Shown here piece by piece: positions 44,909 through 53,509 of a DNA stretch of 64,000 nt (position 1 is the first letter of the stretch; each line of letters begins with the position of its first letter). This stretch comes from Lentibacter sp. (lineage in GTDB: Bacteria; Pseudomonadota; Alphaproteobacteria; Rhodobacterales; Rhodobacteraceae). The notes beneath the pieces are model-generated. The model was not told where the DNA came from. It saw only the letters and a program-made list of their open reading frames with translations, and ran no database searches. The stretch lies in NCBI GenBank assembly GCA_016744435.1, contig JADGEJ010000017.1:1-64000 (forward strand). The letters are read 5' to 3'. The translations under genes and the position numbers were made by a program.

Positions 44909-45885
44909 GCGACACCTACACCATCATTGGCGGTGGCGTGTGCGGTCTGACCATGGCGGCAGAGCTGTCGTCCCGCGGCGCGCAGGTGACTGTGATTGAC
45001 CCCATGGGAGCGCCGGGGGATCATGCCTGTTCGTGGTGGGCCGGCGGAATGTTGGCCCCTGATTGCGAAGGAGTGAGTGCTGAGCCTGAAATCATGCGCC
45101 AAGGTCGCAAGGCCGCTGCATGGTGGGAAAGCCAAGGCGCAACCGTCCACCACGCGGGGACTATGGTTGTGGCATTGGGCCGCGATCAAAGCGATTTGAC
45201 GACCTTTGCACGCCGCGCGCCGAACGCGCAAACCCTGCCCAAAGAACAGATCGCTGCATTTGAACCCCATCTGGCCGAGCGGTATTCCAAGGCCTTGTTT
45301 TTGTCGGACGAGGGGCATCTTGATCCCCGTGCAACCCTGACCGCATTGCACGCACGGTTGTCGCAAAGGGGTGTACGCTTTGACGGTGACATCGCAGGTC
45401 AAGTGATCGATTGCCGTGGGCTTGCCGCGCGCGACGTGCTGCGGGATCTGCGCGGTGTGAAGGGTGAAATGCTTGTCGTGCGCTGCCCTGACGTTGTGTT
45501 GTCGCGCCCTGTCCGGCTGCTTCACCCTCGGTTCCCGCTTTATATTGTGCCCCGTAGCGATGGTGTTTTCATGTTGGGGGCGACCCAGATCGAGGCCAGT
45601 GAACGGGGCCGCGCAACATTGCGCTCGGTGATGGAACTGATGAACGCTGCCTATGCGTTGCACCCCGCTTTTGGTGAGGCCGAGCTGTTGGAGATTGGCG
45701 TTGATGCGCGCCCTGCCTTTCCCGACAACCAACCGCGCATTCGGCGGGTTGGGGACGTGATTTACGCAAATGGCCTGTTTCGGCATGGGTTCCTGCTTGC
45801 ACCTGCGGTGGCGCAGATGACGGCGGACCTCGTGCTGGACGGCAAAATACCGGAGGTTTGGTATGAAGATCATCGTGAACGGTGA
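44905..45885 (+). CDS. thiO: Glycine oxidase (ThiO), thiazole branch
   Basis: ThiO makes iminoglycine (dehydroglycine) from glycine for thiazole synthesis. The N-terminal FAD dinucleotide motif is TIIGGGVCGLTMAAEL, and the ThiO/DAAO C-terminus is RIRRVGDVIYANGLFRHGFL. The length is 326 aa. The start is ATG at 44905; a TTG at 44899 is in frame. The 3' end overlaps thiS by 23 nt. Confidence 0.9.
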   Translation: MSDTYTIIGGGVCGLTMAAELSSRGAQVTVIDPMGAPGDHACSWWAGGMLAPDCEGVSAEPEIMRQGRKAAAWWESQGATVHHAGTMVVALGRDQSDLTTFARRAPNAQTLPKEQIAAFEPHLAERYSKALFLSDEGHLDPRATLTALHARLSQRGVRFDGDIAGQVIDCRGLAARDVLRDLRGVKGEMLVVRCPDVVLSRPVRLLHPRFPLYIVPRSDGVFMLGATQIEASERGRATLRSVMELMNAAYALHPAFGEAELLEIGVDARPAFPDNQPRIRRVGDVIYANGLFRHGFLLAPAVAQMTADLVLDGKIPEVWYEDHRER

Positions 45886-46060
45886 AGCACACGAGACCAG
45901 CGGGCCTACGTTGGCGGCGCTGTTGGACAGCCTTGGAAAAGGCGAGGCCAAGGTTGCGACCTCGATCAACGAGGCGTTCGTGCCCAAACATCAGCGCGCG
46001 GATCACATGCTGCAAGACGGGGACCGCGTCGAAATCGTAGCGCCCCGCCAAGGGGGATAA
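45863..46060 (+). CDS. thiS: Sulfur carrier protein ThiS
   Basis: A 65-aa ubiquitin-like protein that starts [12 protein letters not shown] and ends in the obligatory Gly-Gly (APRQGG), the tail that is adenylated and then thiocarboxylated. The start overlaps thiO by 23 nt and has GGAGG at about 6 nt. ThiG starts 1 nt after its stop. Confidence 0.95.
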   Translation: MKIIVNGEAHETSGPTLAALLDSLGKGEAKVATSINEAFVPKHQRADHMLQDGDRVEIVAPRQGG

Positions 46061-46061
46061 T

Positions 46062-46832
46062 ATGCCCACATTCTATAGCACCGAAGTGACATCCCGGCTG
46101 ATGCTGGGCACTGCGCAATATCCGTCACCTACTATTCTGGCCGATGCCTTTCGCCGCTCTGGCGCAGGGATTGCAACGGTGTCTGTGCGGCGCGAAGCGG
46201 GTGGCGATCAGGCGGGGCAGGATTTCTGGACGTTAATACGGGATTTGGGCGTGGCGGTCCTGCCCAACACTGCCGGTTGTTATTCGGTGCGCGAGGCGGT
46301 GACCACGGCACAGATGGCGCGTGAGCTGTTTGATACCAACTGGATCAAACTTGAAGTGATCGGTCATGCAGACACGTTGCAGCCTGACCCCTTTGGACTG
46401 GTCGATGCCGCGGCGCAACTGTCTGACGACGGGTTTGAGGTTTTTCCATATTGCACCGAAGATCTGGTGCTGTGCGAACGGCTGGTGGAGGTTGGTTGCA
46501 AGGTTTTGATGCCTTGGGGTGCGCCCATTGGCACCGGCTTGGGCCTGAATAATATTTACGGTCTGCGCAGTCTGCGCGCCCATTTTCCAGACATTCCACT
46601 GGTTGTTGATGCGGGGCTTGGCCTGCCGTCGCATGCGGCCCAAGCGATGGAGTTAGGGTATGACGCGGTTTTGTTAAACACCGCTGTTGCAAAGGCAGGG
46701 GACCCTGCCGCGATGGCCCAAGCCTTTGCGCTTGCGGTTGAGGCTGGCGCATTAGCCGCCCAAGCGGACGCTATGGATGCCCGCGATATGGCGGCCCCGT
46801 CGACACCCGTTTTTGGAAAGGCCATGTTATGA
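46062..46832 (+). CDS. thiG: Thiazole synthase ThiG
   Basis: ThiG builds the thiazole ring from DXP, iminoglycine and ThiS thiocarboxylate. The catalytic Lys96 lies in [16 protein letters not shown]. The phosphate-binding end [12 protein letters not shown] and [19 protein letters not shown], and the [15 protein letters not shown] stretch, are all family features. The length of 256 aa is normal. The stop overlaps thiE by 4 nt. Confidence 0.96.
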   Translation: MPTFYSTEVTSRLMLGTAQYPSPTILADAFRRSGAGIATVSVRREAGGDQAGQDFWTLIRDLGVAVLPNTAGCYSVREAVTTAQMARELFDTNWIKLEVIGHADTLQPDPFGLVDAAAQLSDDGFEVFPYCTEDLVLCERLVEVGCKVLMPWGAPIGTGLGLNNIYGLRSLRAHFPDIPLVVDAGLGLPSHAAQAMELGYDAVLLNTAVAKAGDPAAMAQAFALAVEAGALAAQADAMDARDMAAPSTPVFGKAML

Positions 46833-47425
46833 CGCTGCCCCGCTTTTACCCAATTTTTGATGATGTGGTTTGGCTGCAGCGAATGCTGCCTTTGGGCGTG
46901 AAGCTGGTGCAAATGCGCCTCAAAGATAAATCCCAAAACGAACTACGCGCCCAATTAAACGAAGCCCGTGATCTGTGCGTGGCTCATGATGCGGCGTTGG
47001 TGGTGAATGACCACTGGCAACTGGCGATCGATTTGGGCTGCGACTGGGTGCATCTGGGGCAAGAAGACCTTGATGATGCAAATGTAGATGCAATCCGTGC
47101 GGCGGGCCTCAAGCTCGGCGTTTCAACCCATGATAAGGCCGAACTGGCCCGCGCGCTTGCACTGACGCCAGACTATATTGCGCTCGGTCCGATCTATCCG
47201 ACTATCCTGAAACAGATGAAGTGGCATCAGCAGGGCGTTGAAAAACTGAGCGTTTGGAAGGGCCTTGTGGGGGACATACCCCTGATCGCAATTGGGGGCA
47301 TGAGCACAGCACGCGCCAAAGGCGCCTTTGCTGCGGGGGCAGATGTCGTCTCTGCGGTCACCGATATTACGCTCCATGACGATCCAGAGGCCCGTGTCAG
47401 AGAATGGCTTGAGGCGTGCGCGTGA
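46829..47425 (+). CDS. thiE: Thiamine phosphate synthase ThiE
   Basis: It joins HMP-diphosphate and thiazole phosphate to thiamine phosphate. It has [37 protein letters not shown] (substrate Asn-Asp), [23 protein letters not shown] and a phosphate-binding IAIGGMST, and is 198 aa. The gene overlaps thiG (ATGA) and the thiF-like gene (GTGA). Confidence 0.94.
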   Translation: MTLPRFYPIFDDVVWLQRMLPLGVKLVQMRLKDKSQNELRAQLNEARDLCVAHDAALVVNDHWQLAIDLGCDWVHLGQEDLDDANVDAIRAAGLKLGVSTHDKAELARALALTPDYIALGPIYPTILKQMKWHQQGVEKLSVWKGLVGDIPLIAIGGMSTARAKGAFAAGADVVSAVTDITLHDDPEARVREWLEACA

Positions 47426-48378
47426 ACCGTTACCTGCGTCAAATGGCTGTGCTTGGTGACAATGCGCAAAGTCAGCTAGCAGAGGCGTCGGTACTTGTCA
47501 TTGGTGCCGGAGGATTAGCCGCCCCTGTAATGCAATATCTGGTTGGCGCGGGTGTCGGGCAAATCCGAATTGCGGATGCAGATGTCATAAGCCTGTCCAA
47601 TCTGCACCGTCAAACGCTGTTTCGCGAGGCTGATATTGGCTTGCCAAAGGTCGATGTGATCGCGAGTACGATGACCGCATTGAACCCTGACACCACGACT
47701 GAACCTGTGCACCAGCGCGTCGATCCAGCTAACATTGCAGCCCTTTGTGAGGGCATGACACTGATCCTTGATTGCGCTGATAGTTTCGCCGTCAGCTATA
47801 TCGCGTCTGATCATTGCCTTAAAACCGGCCAACCCCTTATCAGCGCCAGCGTGGTCGGTCGTGACGGCTATGTCGGTGGCTTTTGCGGGGGGAAACCGGG
47901 GCTGCGTGCGGTGTTCCCGGACCTGCCGGACCAGCTTGGGTCTTGCGATACAGATGGTGTGCTGGGACCAAGTGTTGGTGTTATTGGCAGCCTTCAGGCG
48001 CAAATGGCAATGGCGATCCTGACAGGTGATCCGCAAGGTCTGGGGCAGCTTGTGACCTATGATGCACGCACGTTTCGGTTTGGCGGGTTCCGCTTTGACA
48101 CCGCATCTGATCCGCATCCCAACCCCGCCTTTATCGCAACCTGCGACATCGCCGCGACTGATTTTCTGATCGACCTGCGCGCGAAAGGCGAACGGGGGCC
48201 GGACCTACCGCACGCAATTCGTTATGCCGTGTCCGACTTTGGGCCAGATGGCCCCAGACCACACGAAAACCAACGTGCCGTTCTGGCGTGTCGATCGGGC
48301 CTGCGTGCCTGGCAGGCTGCTGAACGGCTTTCACAACACTGGCAGGGCGAGATCAAACTTCTTGCTCTTGGAGGGTAA
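47422..48378 (+). CDS. thiF: ThiF/MoeB-like adenylyltransferase with partial rhodanese end
   Basis: An E1-like enzyme expected to adenylate the ThiS tail. The nucleotide motif is [16 protein letters not shown], followed by [26 protein letters not shown] and [21 protein letters not shown] (family Cys). The last 50 residues include [18 protein letters not shown], a rhodanese-like active-site loop, but the domain looks shortened and only its end is kept. The zinc CxxC pairs of classic ThiF/MoeB are not seen. A GTG at 47422 overlaps the thiE stop. Confidence 0.88.
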   Translation: MNRYLRQMAVLGDNAQSQLAEASVLVIGAGGLAAPVMQYLVGAGVGQIRIADADVISLSNLHRQTLFREADIGLPKVDVIASTMTALNPDTTTEPVHQRVDPANIAALCEGMTLILDCADSFAVSYIASDHCLKTGQPLISASVVGRDGYVGGFCGGKPGLRAVFPDLPDQLGSCDTDGVLGPSVGVIGSLQAQMAMAILTGDPQGLGQLVTYDARTFRFGGFRFDTASDPHPNPAFIATCDIAATDFLIDLRAKGERGPDLPHAIRYAVSDFGPDGPRPHENQRAVLACRSGLRAWQAAERLSQHWQGEIKLLALGG

Positions 48379-48388
48379 GGAGACCCAT

Positions 48389-49324
48389 ATGAAACACCTC
48401 ATCACCGCAGCGGCATTATTGATCGCGACACCAGCCTTGGCGCAAGACAAGATGACCTTGCTTTTGGACTGGTTTATCAACCCCGATCACGGGCCAATCA
48501 TCGTGGCCGAAGAGCTGGGCTATTTCGCCGATCAAGGGCTTGAGATCGAGATCATCGCCCCGGCTGATCCGTCCGCACCGCCCAAGCTGGTCGCAGCTGG
48601 CCAAGGCGATATCGCCGTTAGCTATCAACCAAGCCAGCATTTGCATGTCGCAGAAGGTCTGCCGCTCATTCGGGTTGGCACCTTAGTAGCGACACCGCTG
48701 AACTGTCTATTGGTTCTCAAAGACGGCCCTATTCAAGAGATCAGCCAGCTGAAAGGCGGCACAATCGGCTTTTCCGTGGCCGGTGTCGAAGAAGCCGTTT
48801 TATCTGCGATGTTGGGCCGCCACGGTGTCGCGCTGGATGATGTCGAGATGGTCAACGTGAACTTCTCGCTCAGCCCGTCTTTGATGTCGGGACAGGTTGA
48901 TGCGGTGATCGGTGCCTACCGTAACTTTGAGTTAAACCAGATGGAAATCGAAGGCGTCGAAGGTCGTTGTTTCTATGTCGAGGAAGAAGGCGTGCCAACC
49001 TATGACGAATTGATCTATGTGGCGAACCCCGACCGGATGGATGTGGGTCAGGTCCGCCGTTTCTTGCGTGCGACTGAACTGGCGACGCAATACATCGTCA
49101 ATAACCCGCAAGCATCTTGGGAGCTGTTCAAAGGCTACGCGCCTGAACTGGACGATGAACTGAACGCAAAAGCATGGGTTGATACGCTTCCTCGCTTTGC
49201 CCTGCGTCCCGAAGCGTTGGATGAAGGTCGCTACACACGGTTCGAGGCATTCTTGGCTGAAAGTGGTCTTGTCAAGGGCACGCGTCCCGTCTCGGCGCTG
49301 GCCGTTGATCTGGGTGCAGAATGA
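48389..49324 (+). CDS. thiY: ThiY-like periplasmic pyrimidine-binding protein
   Basis: This is the substrate-binding part of a ThiXYZ importer for N-formyl-4-amino-5-aminomethyl-2-methylpyrimidine (FAMP) or related pyrimidines. A signal peptide at residues 1-18 (cut after ALA) is followed by the NMT1/THI5-like fold: LLLDWFINPDHGPIIVAEELG, GDIAVSYQPSQ, GTIGFSVAGVEEAVL, GAYRNFELNQMEIEG. The ATG at 48389 has TAAGGAG upstream, and a much longer frame lies inside the thiF-like gene. The stop overlaps tenA. Confidence 0.9.
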   Translation: MKHLITAAALLIATPALAQDKMTLLLDWFINPDHGPIIVAEELGYFADQGLEIEIIAPADPSAPPKLVAAGQGDIAVSYQPSQHLHVAEGLPLIRVGTLVATPLNCLLVLKDGPIQEISQLKGGTIGFSVAGVEEAVLSAMLGRHGVALDDVEMVNVNFSLSPSLMSGQVDAVIGAYRNFELNQMEIEGVEGRCFYVEEEGVPTYDELIYVANPDRMDVGQVRRFLRATELATQYIVNNPQASWELFKGYAPELDDELNAKAWVDTLPRFALRPEALDEGRYTRFEAFLAESGLVKGTRPVSALAVDLGAE

Positions 49325-49989
49325 CGTACGGCAACACCTTTGCGGCCTGGCGGGATAACACCCCCGCCTGGCCAGCATATGCGCGCCATAAATTCGTGCA
49401 GGGTTTGGGTGATGGCACCCTGCCGCGTGATGCCTTTTTGCATTACCTCAAGCAGGATTATGTCTTTCTGATCCACTTTTCCCGCGCTTGGGCATTGGTC
49501 ATCACCAAGGCCGATACGGTCGCCGAAATGCGCTTGGCCGCGGGCACTGTGAACGGGTTGATCAACGAGGAAATCGCGCTGCACATCAAGACGTGTGCGG
49601 AAGCTGGAATTGATGAGGCAACGCTGTTTGCTACGCAGGAACGACAAGAGAATCTCGCCTATACCCGCTATGTTTTGGACGCGGGTCATTCCGGCGATCT
49701 GTTGGACCTGTTGGCGGCCTTGGCACCTTGCGTTATGGGCTACGGCGAAATTGGCGGCAATTTAGCAGCCGCCAAGACCTCGGACACCTACGCAGAGTGG
49801 ATCAACACCTATGCAAGCGCCGAGTATCAGCAGGTTTGCCACGATGTGGGCCTTCTGATTGACGGGGCCGTTGCGCGGCGTTTGGGTGATGACCCTACGT
49901 CCACCCCCCGTTGGACCGCACTTCAGGCGCGGTTTGCGATGGCCACACAGTTGGAAATTGGGTTTTGGGACATGGGGCTAAATCCATGA
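49321..49989 (+). CDS. tenA: Aminopyrimidine aminohydrolase / thiaminase II (TenA, Cys type)
   Basis: TenA hydrolyses 4-amino-5-aminomethyl-2-methylpyrimidine to HMP for salvage. The catalytic Cys137 is in LAPCVMGYGEIG, the conserved Glu follows at 143, and the N-terminal FLHYLKQDYVFLIHFSRA and QLEIGFWDMGL are family features. The 222-aa length is normal. It overlaps thiY and thiZ by 4 nt each. Confidence 0.93.
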   Translation: MTYGNTFAAWRDNTPAWPAYARHKFVQGLGDGTLPRDAFLHYLKQDYVFLIHFSRAWALVITKADTVAEMRLAAGTVNGLINEEIALHIKTCAEAGIDEATLFATQERQENLAYTRYVLDAGHSGDLLDLLAALAPCVMGYGEIGGNLAAAKTSDTYAEWINTYASAEYQQVCHDVGLLIDGAVARRLGDDPTSTPRWTALQARFAMATQLEIGFWDMGLNP

Positions 49990-50687
49990 ACCAACCACTG
50001 CGGATGACAGGATCAGCGACGATTGACGGGACGGCGATCTTTTCACAGCTCGATTTGACCCTGACACCGCAAAGCTGGACCTGCCTTCTGGGGGCCAGCG
50101 GGGTTGGAAAATCCACGGTGTTGCGCCTCTTTGCCGGTCTGGCAGAGGGCGTCACCTTTACCGGAGACCTTAGTGATCCCGGTCGCGTTGCGATGATGGC
50201 GCAGCAGGATTTGTTGCTGCCTTGGTTGAACGTATTGGACAACGTACTGATCGGCGCACGCCTGCGGGGGGACCGACTGGACAAGGACCGTGCCCGTGAC
50301 AGGCTGGCGCAGGTTGGACTGGCGGATCATGCTGACAAATTGCCCGCCGCCCTGTCAGGTGGCCAACGTCAACGCGTAGCTTTGGCGCGCACGTTGATGG
50401 AAGACCGCGCGGTTGTTTTACTGGATGAGCCATTCTCGGCGCTCGACGCTTTGACCCGTGCACAAATGCAAGAACTGACGGCTGACCTGTTGAGTGGCCG
50501 CACCGTGTTGCTGGTCACGCATGATCCGAGCGAGGCGGCGCGATTGGGCCAAACAATCCTTATCATGACGCCGTCAGGGCTTGTTGACGTCACAGCCCCT
50601 ACAACATCCATTCCGCGCGACATAAGCGCACCAGATGTGCTGCGCGCGCAGACAGATCTTTTTGACCAACTTCGGAGACCGGTATGA
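49986..50687 (+). CDS. thiZ: ThiZ ABC transporter ATP-binding protein
   Basis: ATPase of the ThiXYZ importer. Walker A GASGVGKST, Q-loop AMMAQQDLLLPWLNV, signature LSGGQRQRVALARTL, Walker B AVVLLDEPFSALDAL and H-loop LLVTHDPSEA are all present. It is 233 aa with ATG at 49986; a longer frame from 49911 overlaps tenA. It lies between the two tenA-type genes. Confidence 0.94.
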   Translation: MNQPLRMTGSATIDGTAIFSQLDLTLTPQSWTCLLGASGVGKSTVLRLFAGLAEGVTFTGDLSDPGRVAMMAQQDLLLPWLNVLDNVLIGARLRGDRLDKDRARDRLAQVGLADHADKLPAALSGGQRQRVALARTLMEDRAVVLLDEPFSALDALTRAQMQELTADLLSGRTVLLVTHDPSEAARLGQTILIMTPSGLVDVTAPTTSIPRDISAPDVLRAQTDLFDQLRRPV

Positions 50688-51337
50688 GTGCCACCCAGTA
50701 CCTACAATCGCTTGTCACTGATGACTGGCAAGCCACAACGCATCACGCATTCACCGATGCATTGGCCGATGGCACACTAAGCCAAGAAAAGATGGCAGGC
50801 TATCTTCAACAAGACTATTTGTTTGTCGAAGGGTTTGTGCGGCTTTTGGCATCTGCCGTAGCACATGCCCCGACATTGGCAGATGCGGTTCCCGCAGCGC
50901 AGTTCTTGGGTTTGGTTTGCGGCCCCGAGAACACCTATTTTCTACGCTCATTGGAGGCGCTTGGAGTCGCACCAACCGCCAAGCCCGCGCCTGAAACCCG
51001 CGCCTTCCAAGAGCTGATGGATCACGCGCGCCGTTCAGGACGGTATGAGATCATGCTAGCGGTTCTTGTGGTCGCTGAATGGACCTACCTCGAATGGGCC
51101 ACGCCATTTGAGGATCGGGCAGATGATTTGCCGTTTTGGTTTGGGGAGTGGATCACTCTTCACTCAGGCGAAGGCTTTACGCAGGTCGTCGCCTACTTGC
51201 GCGGTCAGCTTGATACGGTGTGGGACACACTGGACGATGCCGCGCGGGCAGATGTATCCACGACCTTCACGCAAGCGGTACTCTTAGAGCGAGCGTTCTT
51301 TGATGCATCTTGGGCTGGCTTTGCGGTCGCCACGTGA
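50684..51337 (+). CDS. TenA-like protein lacking the active-site Cys (TenA_E type)
   Basis: A TenA/PqqC-fold protein of 217 aa: YLQQDYLFVEGFVRLLASAV, CGPENTYFLRSLEALG, LLERAFFDASWAGF. The usual PCxxGYxE motif is replaced by LVVAEWTYLEWATPFED, so the catalytic Cys is absent while a Glu is kept, as in the TenA_E class. Plant TenA_E proteins deformylate FAMP and make HMP from it. The position next to ThiZ and a Cys-type TenA suggests a similar salvage role here. Confidence 0.87.
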   Translation: MSATQYLQSLVTDDWQATTHHAFTDALADGTLSQEKMAGYLQQDYLFVEGFVRLLASAVAHAPTLADAVPAAQFLGLVCGPENTYFLRSLEALGVAPTAKPAPETRAFQELMDHARRSGRYEIMLAVLVVAEWTYLEWATPFEDRADDLPFWFGEWITLHSGEGFTQVVAYLRGQLDTVWDTLDDAARADVSTTFTQAVLLERAFFDASWAGFAVAT

Positions 51338-52077
51338 CGGGTTGGCGCGCAGGCATTGCAGCGACCTGTCTGGCGCTGGCGCTTTGGCAGATGGTGATCT
51401 GGATCACGGGCGTCGCGCGTTTCATCCTGCCGCCGCCCGCCTTGGTCGCACAAACCATGTGGGACAGCCGCGCACTGCTGGCTGAGCACGCCGTCATTAC
51501 AATGACCGAAGTGCTGATCGGCCTCGCATTGGGTGCCGCACTTGGGTTCGTGTCGGCCATAGCACTGGTCGCATGGCCAACCGCCCGCGCGCTTGTGAGG
51601 CCGATCTTGGTGTTCAGCCAAGCGGTGCCAGTCTTTGCGCTGGCACCAATTTTGACACTTTGGTTGGGCTTTGGGCTTTGGTCCAAGATCACAATGGCCC
51701 TGATCATCATCTATTTTCCAGTAACGTCGTCCTTTTTTGATGCCCTAATGCGAACGAACCGCGACTGGATCGGTTTGGCCAAGGTAATGGGCGCAAGCCC
51801 GGCGCGGATAATGTGGCATATTCGCGTGCCCGCAGCCTTGCCCGGCTTTGCATCTGGCCTGCGATTGGCGGCGGTTTATGCGCCGATTGGTGCTATCATT
51901 GGCGAATGGGTTGGGGCCTCAAAGGGCTTAGGATATCTGATGCTTTTGGCCAATGGACGCGCCAAAACCGACCTGATGTTTGCCGCCTTAATCGTGCTTG
52001 CAGTGTTAACAATTCTTCTACATGCAACCGTAAATACACTTTGCGAAAGAACGCTGGATCGCTCGGACGTATCTTAA
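51334..52077 (+). CDS. thiX: ThiX ABC transporter permease
   Basis: The integral membrane subunit of the ThiXYZ importer, with about six helices. The cytoplasmic coupling loop is LAKVMGASPARIMWHIRVPAAL (EAA-like), preceded by FALAPILTLWLGFGLWSKI as in SsuC/TauC-type permeases. The GTG at 51334 overlaps the stop of the preceding tenA gene (GTGA). It is the last gene of the operon. Confidence 0.92.
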   Translation: MTGWRAGIAATCLALALWQMVIWITGVARFILPPPALVAQTMWDSRALLAEHAVITMTEVLIGLALGAALGFVSAIALVAWPTARALVRPILVFSQAVPVFALAPILTLWLGFGLWSKITMALIIIYFPVTSSFFDALMRTNRDWIGLAKVMGASPARIMWHIRVPAALPGFASGLRLAAVYAPIGAIIGEWVGASKGLGYLMLLANGRAKTDLMFAALIVLAVLTILLHATVNTLCERTLDRSDVS

Positions 52078-52564
52078 GGATCGCCAGCGGGATCGCGGCT
52101 TATCAACGAATTAAGTACCGCACATGCAGATTAATGTTGCGTCAACGAAGATGGAAAACGCGTTATCTAGTTTGCTCGCGACCCGATCGTTGGATCTATG
52201 TGCCGTAAAAGGTTGATTTATGAATACTCCTCGCAATGACCGCTCTGGTGAAATCCTTTGCGCTGCAGAATGTTTGCCGCTGCACCCGCGAAGGAATGCT
52301 GCGTCAGCAATAGCTGCACCAGCAAAAGGCGGGTTTGTCCCACATTGCTGACTTTCAGGAGTTGCGGGCGGCTGTCTGGAATAGGTTAAGCGAGGGCTCC
52401 ATTAGGCTTCTTGAGGTGTTGGACAAACCGGTTTCTTACGAGCGCTGGCCCATGCGTTTTCATTAACTGAAACAATACTCACCAATCTCTCGCGAAACCT
52501 TGATTGGCGCTTGAGGCGTTGAAACGCTACCTAGGGGAGCAGTTATAGAAACGGAGTGCAGACC
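52078..52564 (+). other. Gene-free stretch after the thiamine operon
   Basis: 487 bp without a gene that I can support. A 44-codon frame starting at 52219 lacks a ribosome site and resembles nothing I know. The base composition is AT-rich before about 52250, then GC-richer. The integrase remnant at the opposite end of the thi block makes this a possible right boundary of a transferred segment, but no repeat matching the left end was found. Confidence 0.45.
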
Positions 52565-53263
52565 ATGTGGCGCAGCCTTGCCTTGAGCTTTATGATGAGT
52601 GTTGGACTGGCCGTGACGGCGCAAGCTGACAGCGATCAGCCGATTGTGGTTGAGCTTTACACCTCGCAAGGCTGCTCTAGCTGCCCGCCTGCGGACAAGT
52701 TTTTGCAGGCGCTCGCCAAGCGCAGTGACGTGATCGCGCTTGGGCTGCATGTGGACTACTGGGACTACATCGGTTGGAAGGATGTCTTCGGCGACAGCGC
52801 CTATTCAGAGCGCCAGCGCACTTACGCGAGAGTTGGCAAGCGGCGCTCACTCTATACGCCACAGATGATCATTCAGGGCCAGGACCATGTTGTCGGGAAC
52901 CACCCTAAAGACGTGAATACGCTGATCAAGATGCACCAAGCCAAGCCAGCCAAAGTGGCGCTTGAGGCCACACGGGACGGCCGCAAGGTTAACATTCATG
53001 CGCAGGCCAAGTCCGGTGCCGCGCAGGCTGTTGTCTTGTTGGTGCGCTATGTGCCGTCAAAAACCACCCGCATCGCACGCGGCGAAAACGCTGGCCGCGA
53101 CATTGCCTATGCCAACATCGTGCATGAGCTGAAAGTCGTCGGCAAATGGGACATGCGCAAGCCCTTGAGCCTGTCAGTGCGTTCGGCGCCCGACATGCAA
53201 ACAGCGATTATCGTGCAAAGCGCAGGGCATGGCCCCATCCTCGCGGCGGCGCGCGTGAAGTGA
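52565..53263 (+). CDS. DUF1223 exported thioredoxin-fold protein
   Basis: A signal peptide (residues 1-21, cut after AQA) is followed by the DUF1223 hallmark VELYTSQGCSSCPPADKFL, with two cysteines in CSSC, and by HVDYWDYIGWKDVFGDSAYSERQ and YTPQMIIQGQDHVVG. It is probably periplasmic; the function is undefined. The ATG at 52565 has GGAG upstream; a GTG at 52556 is in frame. Confidence 0.88.
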   Translation: MWRSLALSFMMSVGLAVTAQADSDQPIVVELYTSQGCSSCPPADKFLQALAKRSDVIALGLHVDYWDYIGWKDVFGDSAYSERQRTYARVGKRRSLYTPQMIIQGQDHVVGNHPKDVNTLIKMHQAKPAKVALEATRDGRKVNIHAQAKSGAAQAVVLLVRYVPSKTTRIARGENAGRDIAYANIVHELKVVGKWDMRKPLSLSVRSAPDMQTAIIVQSAGHGPILAAARVK

Positions 53264-53336
53264 TGTGGGTTTGAGCCGAGTGCCTGCTTTAAGCCCCTAG
53301 CTGAGTTTCACTAGCGCGGACTCAAGGCCGCAGGCC

Positions 53337-53475
53337 GCCGTGTATCGCCAGACCGTCCGACGGGCTGGTGATCGGCTGCGAAAAGTGCGCTTCACCAAGC
53401 GAGGAAATGCTTGGCGGCCATTAAGTGCATCTAAGGTTTGTCGGATCACCACCCCACGGTCTGGCGATACACGGC
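53337..53475. mobile_element. 139-bp MITE-like element with 20-bp terminal inverted repeats
   Basis: GCCGTGTATCGCCAGACCGT (53337-53356) is the exact reverse complement of 53456-53475. A second pair inside (TGGTGATC at 53366, GATCACCA at 53444) extends the stem after a few unmatched bases. The interior has no ORF of note and contains a CCAAGC/GCTTGG hairpin. It lies between convergent DUF1223 and soxT genes. A clear target-site duplication was not seen, so a large terminator-like hairpin is the alternative. Confidence 0.6.
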
Positions 53476-53509
53476 TTTTTCAACGTCAATTTTGCCCGCA
53501 AAACGGGCA

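Noticed and set aside
44890-45987. 365-codon minus-strand frame opposite thiO
   Set aside because: thiO lies in a tightly coupled operon with the FAD motif and C-terminus intact; the antisense frame is a codon-bias artefact.
48224-48388. N-terminal extension of thiY into the thiF-like gene
   Set aside because: The signal peptide begins at 48389, right after a good ribosome site.
52219-52353. Possible 44-codon ORF after the thiamine operon
   Set aside because: No ribosome site, no homology recognised, and the surrounding DNA shows no coding pattern.
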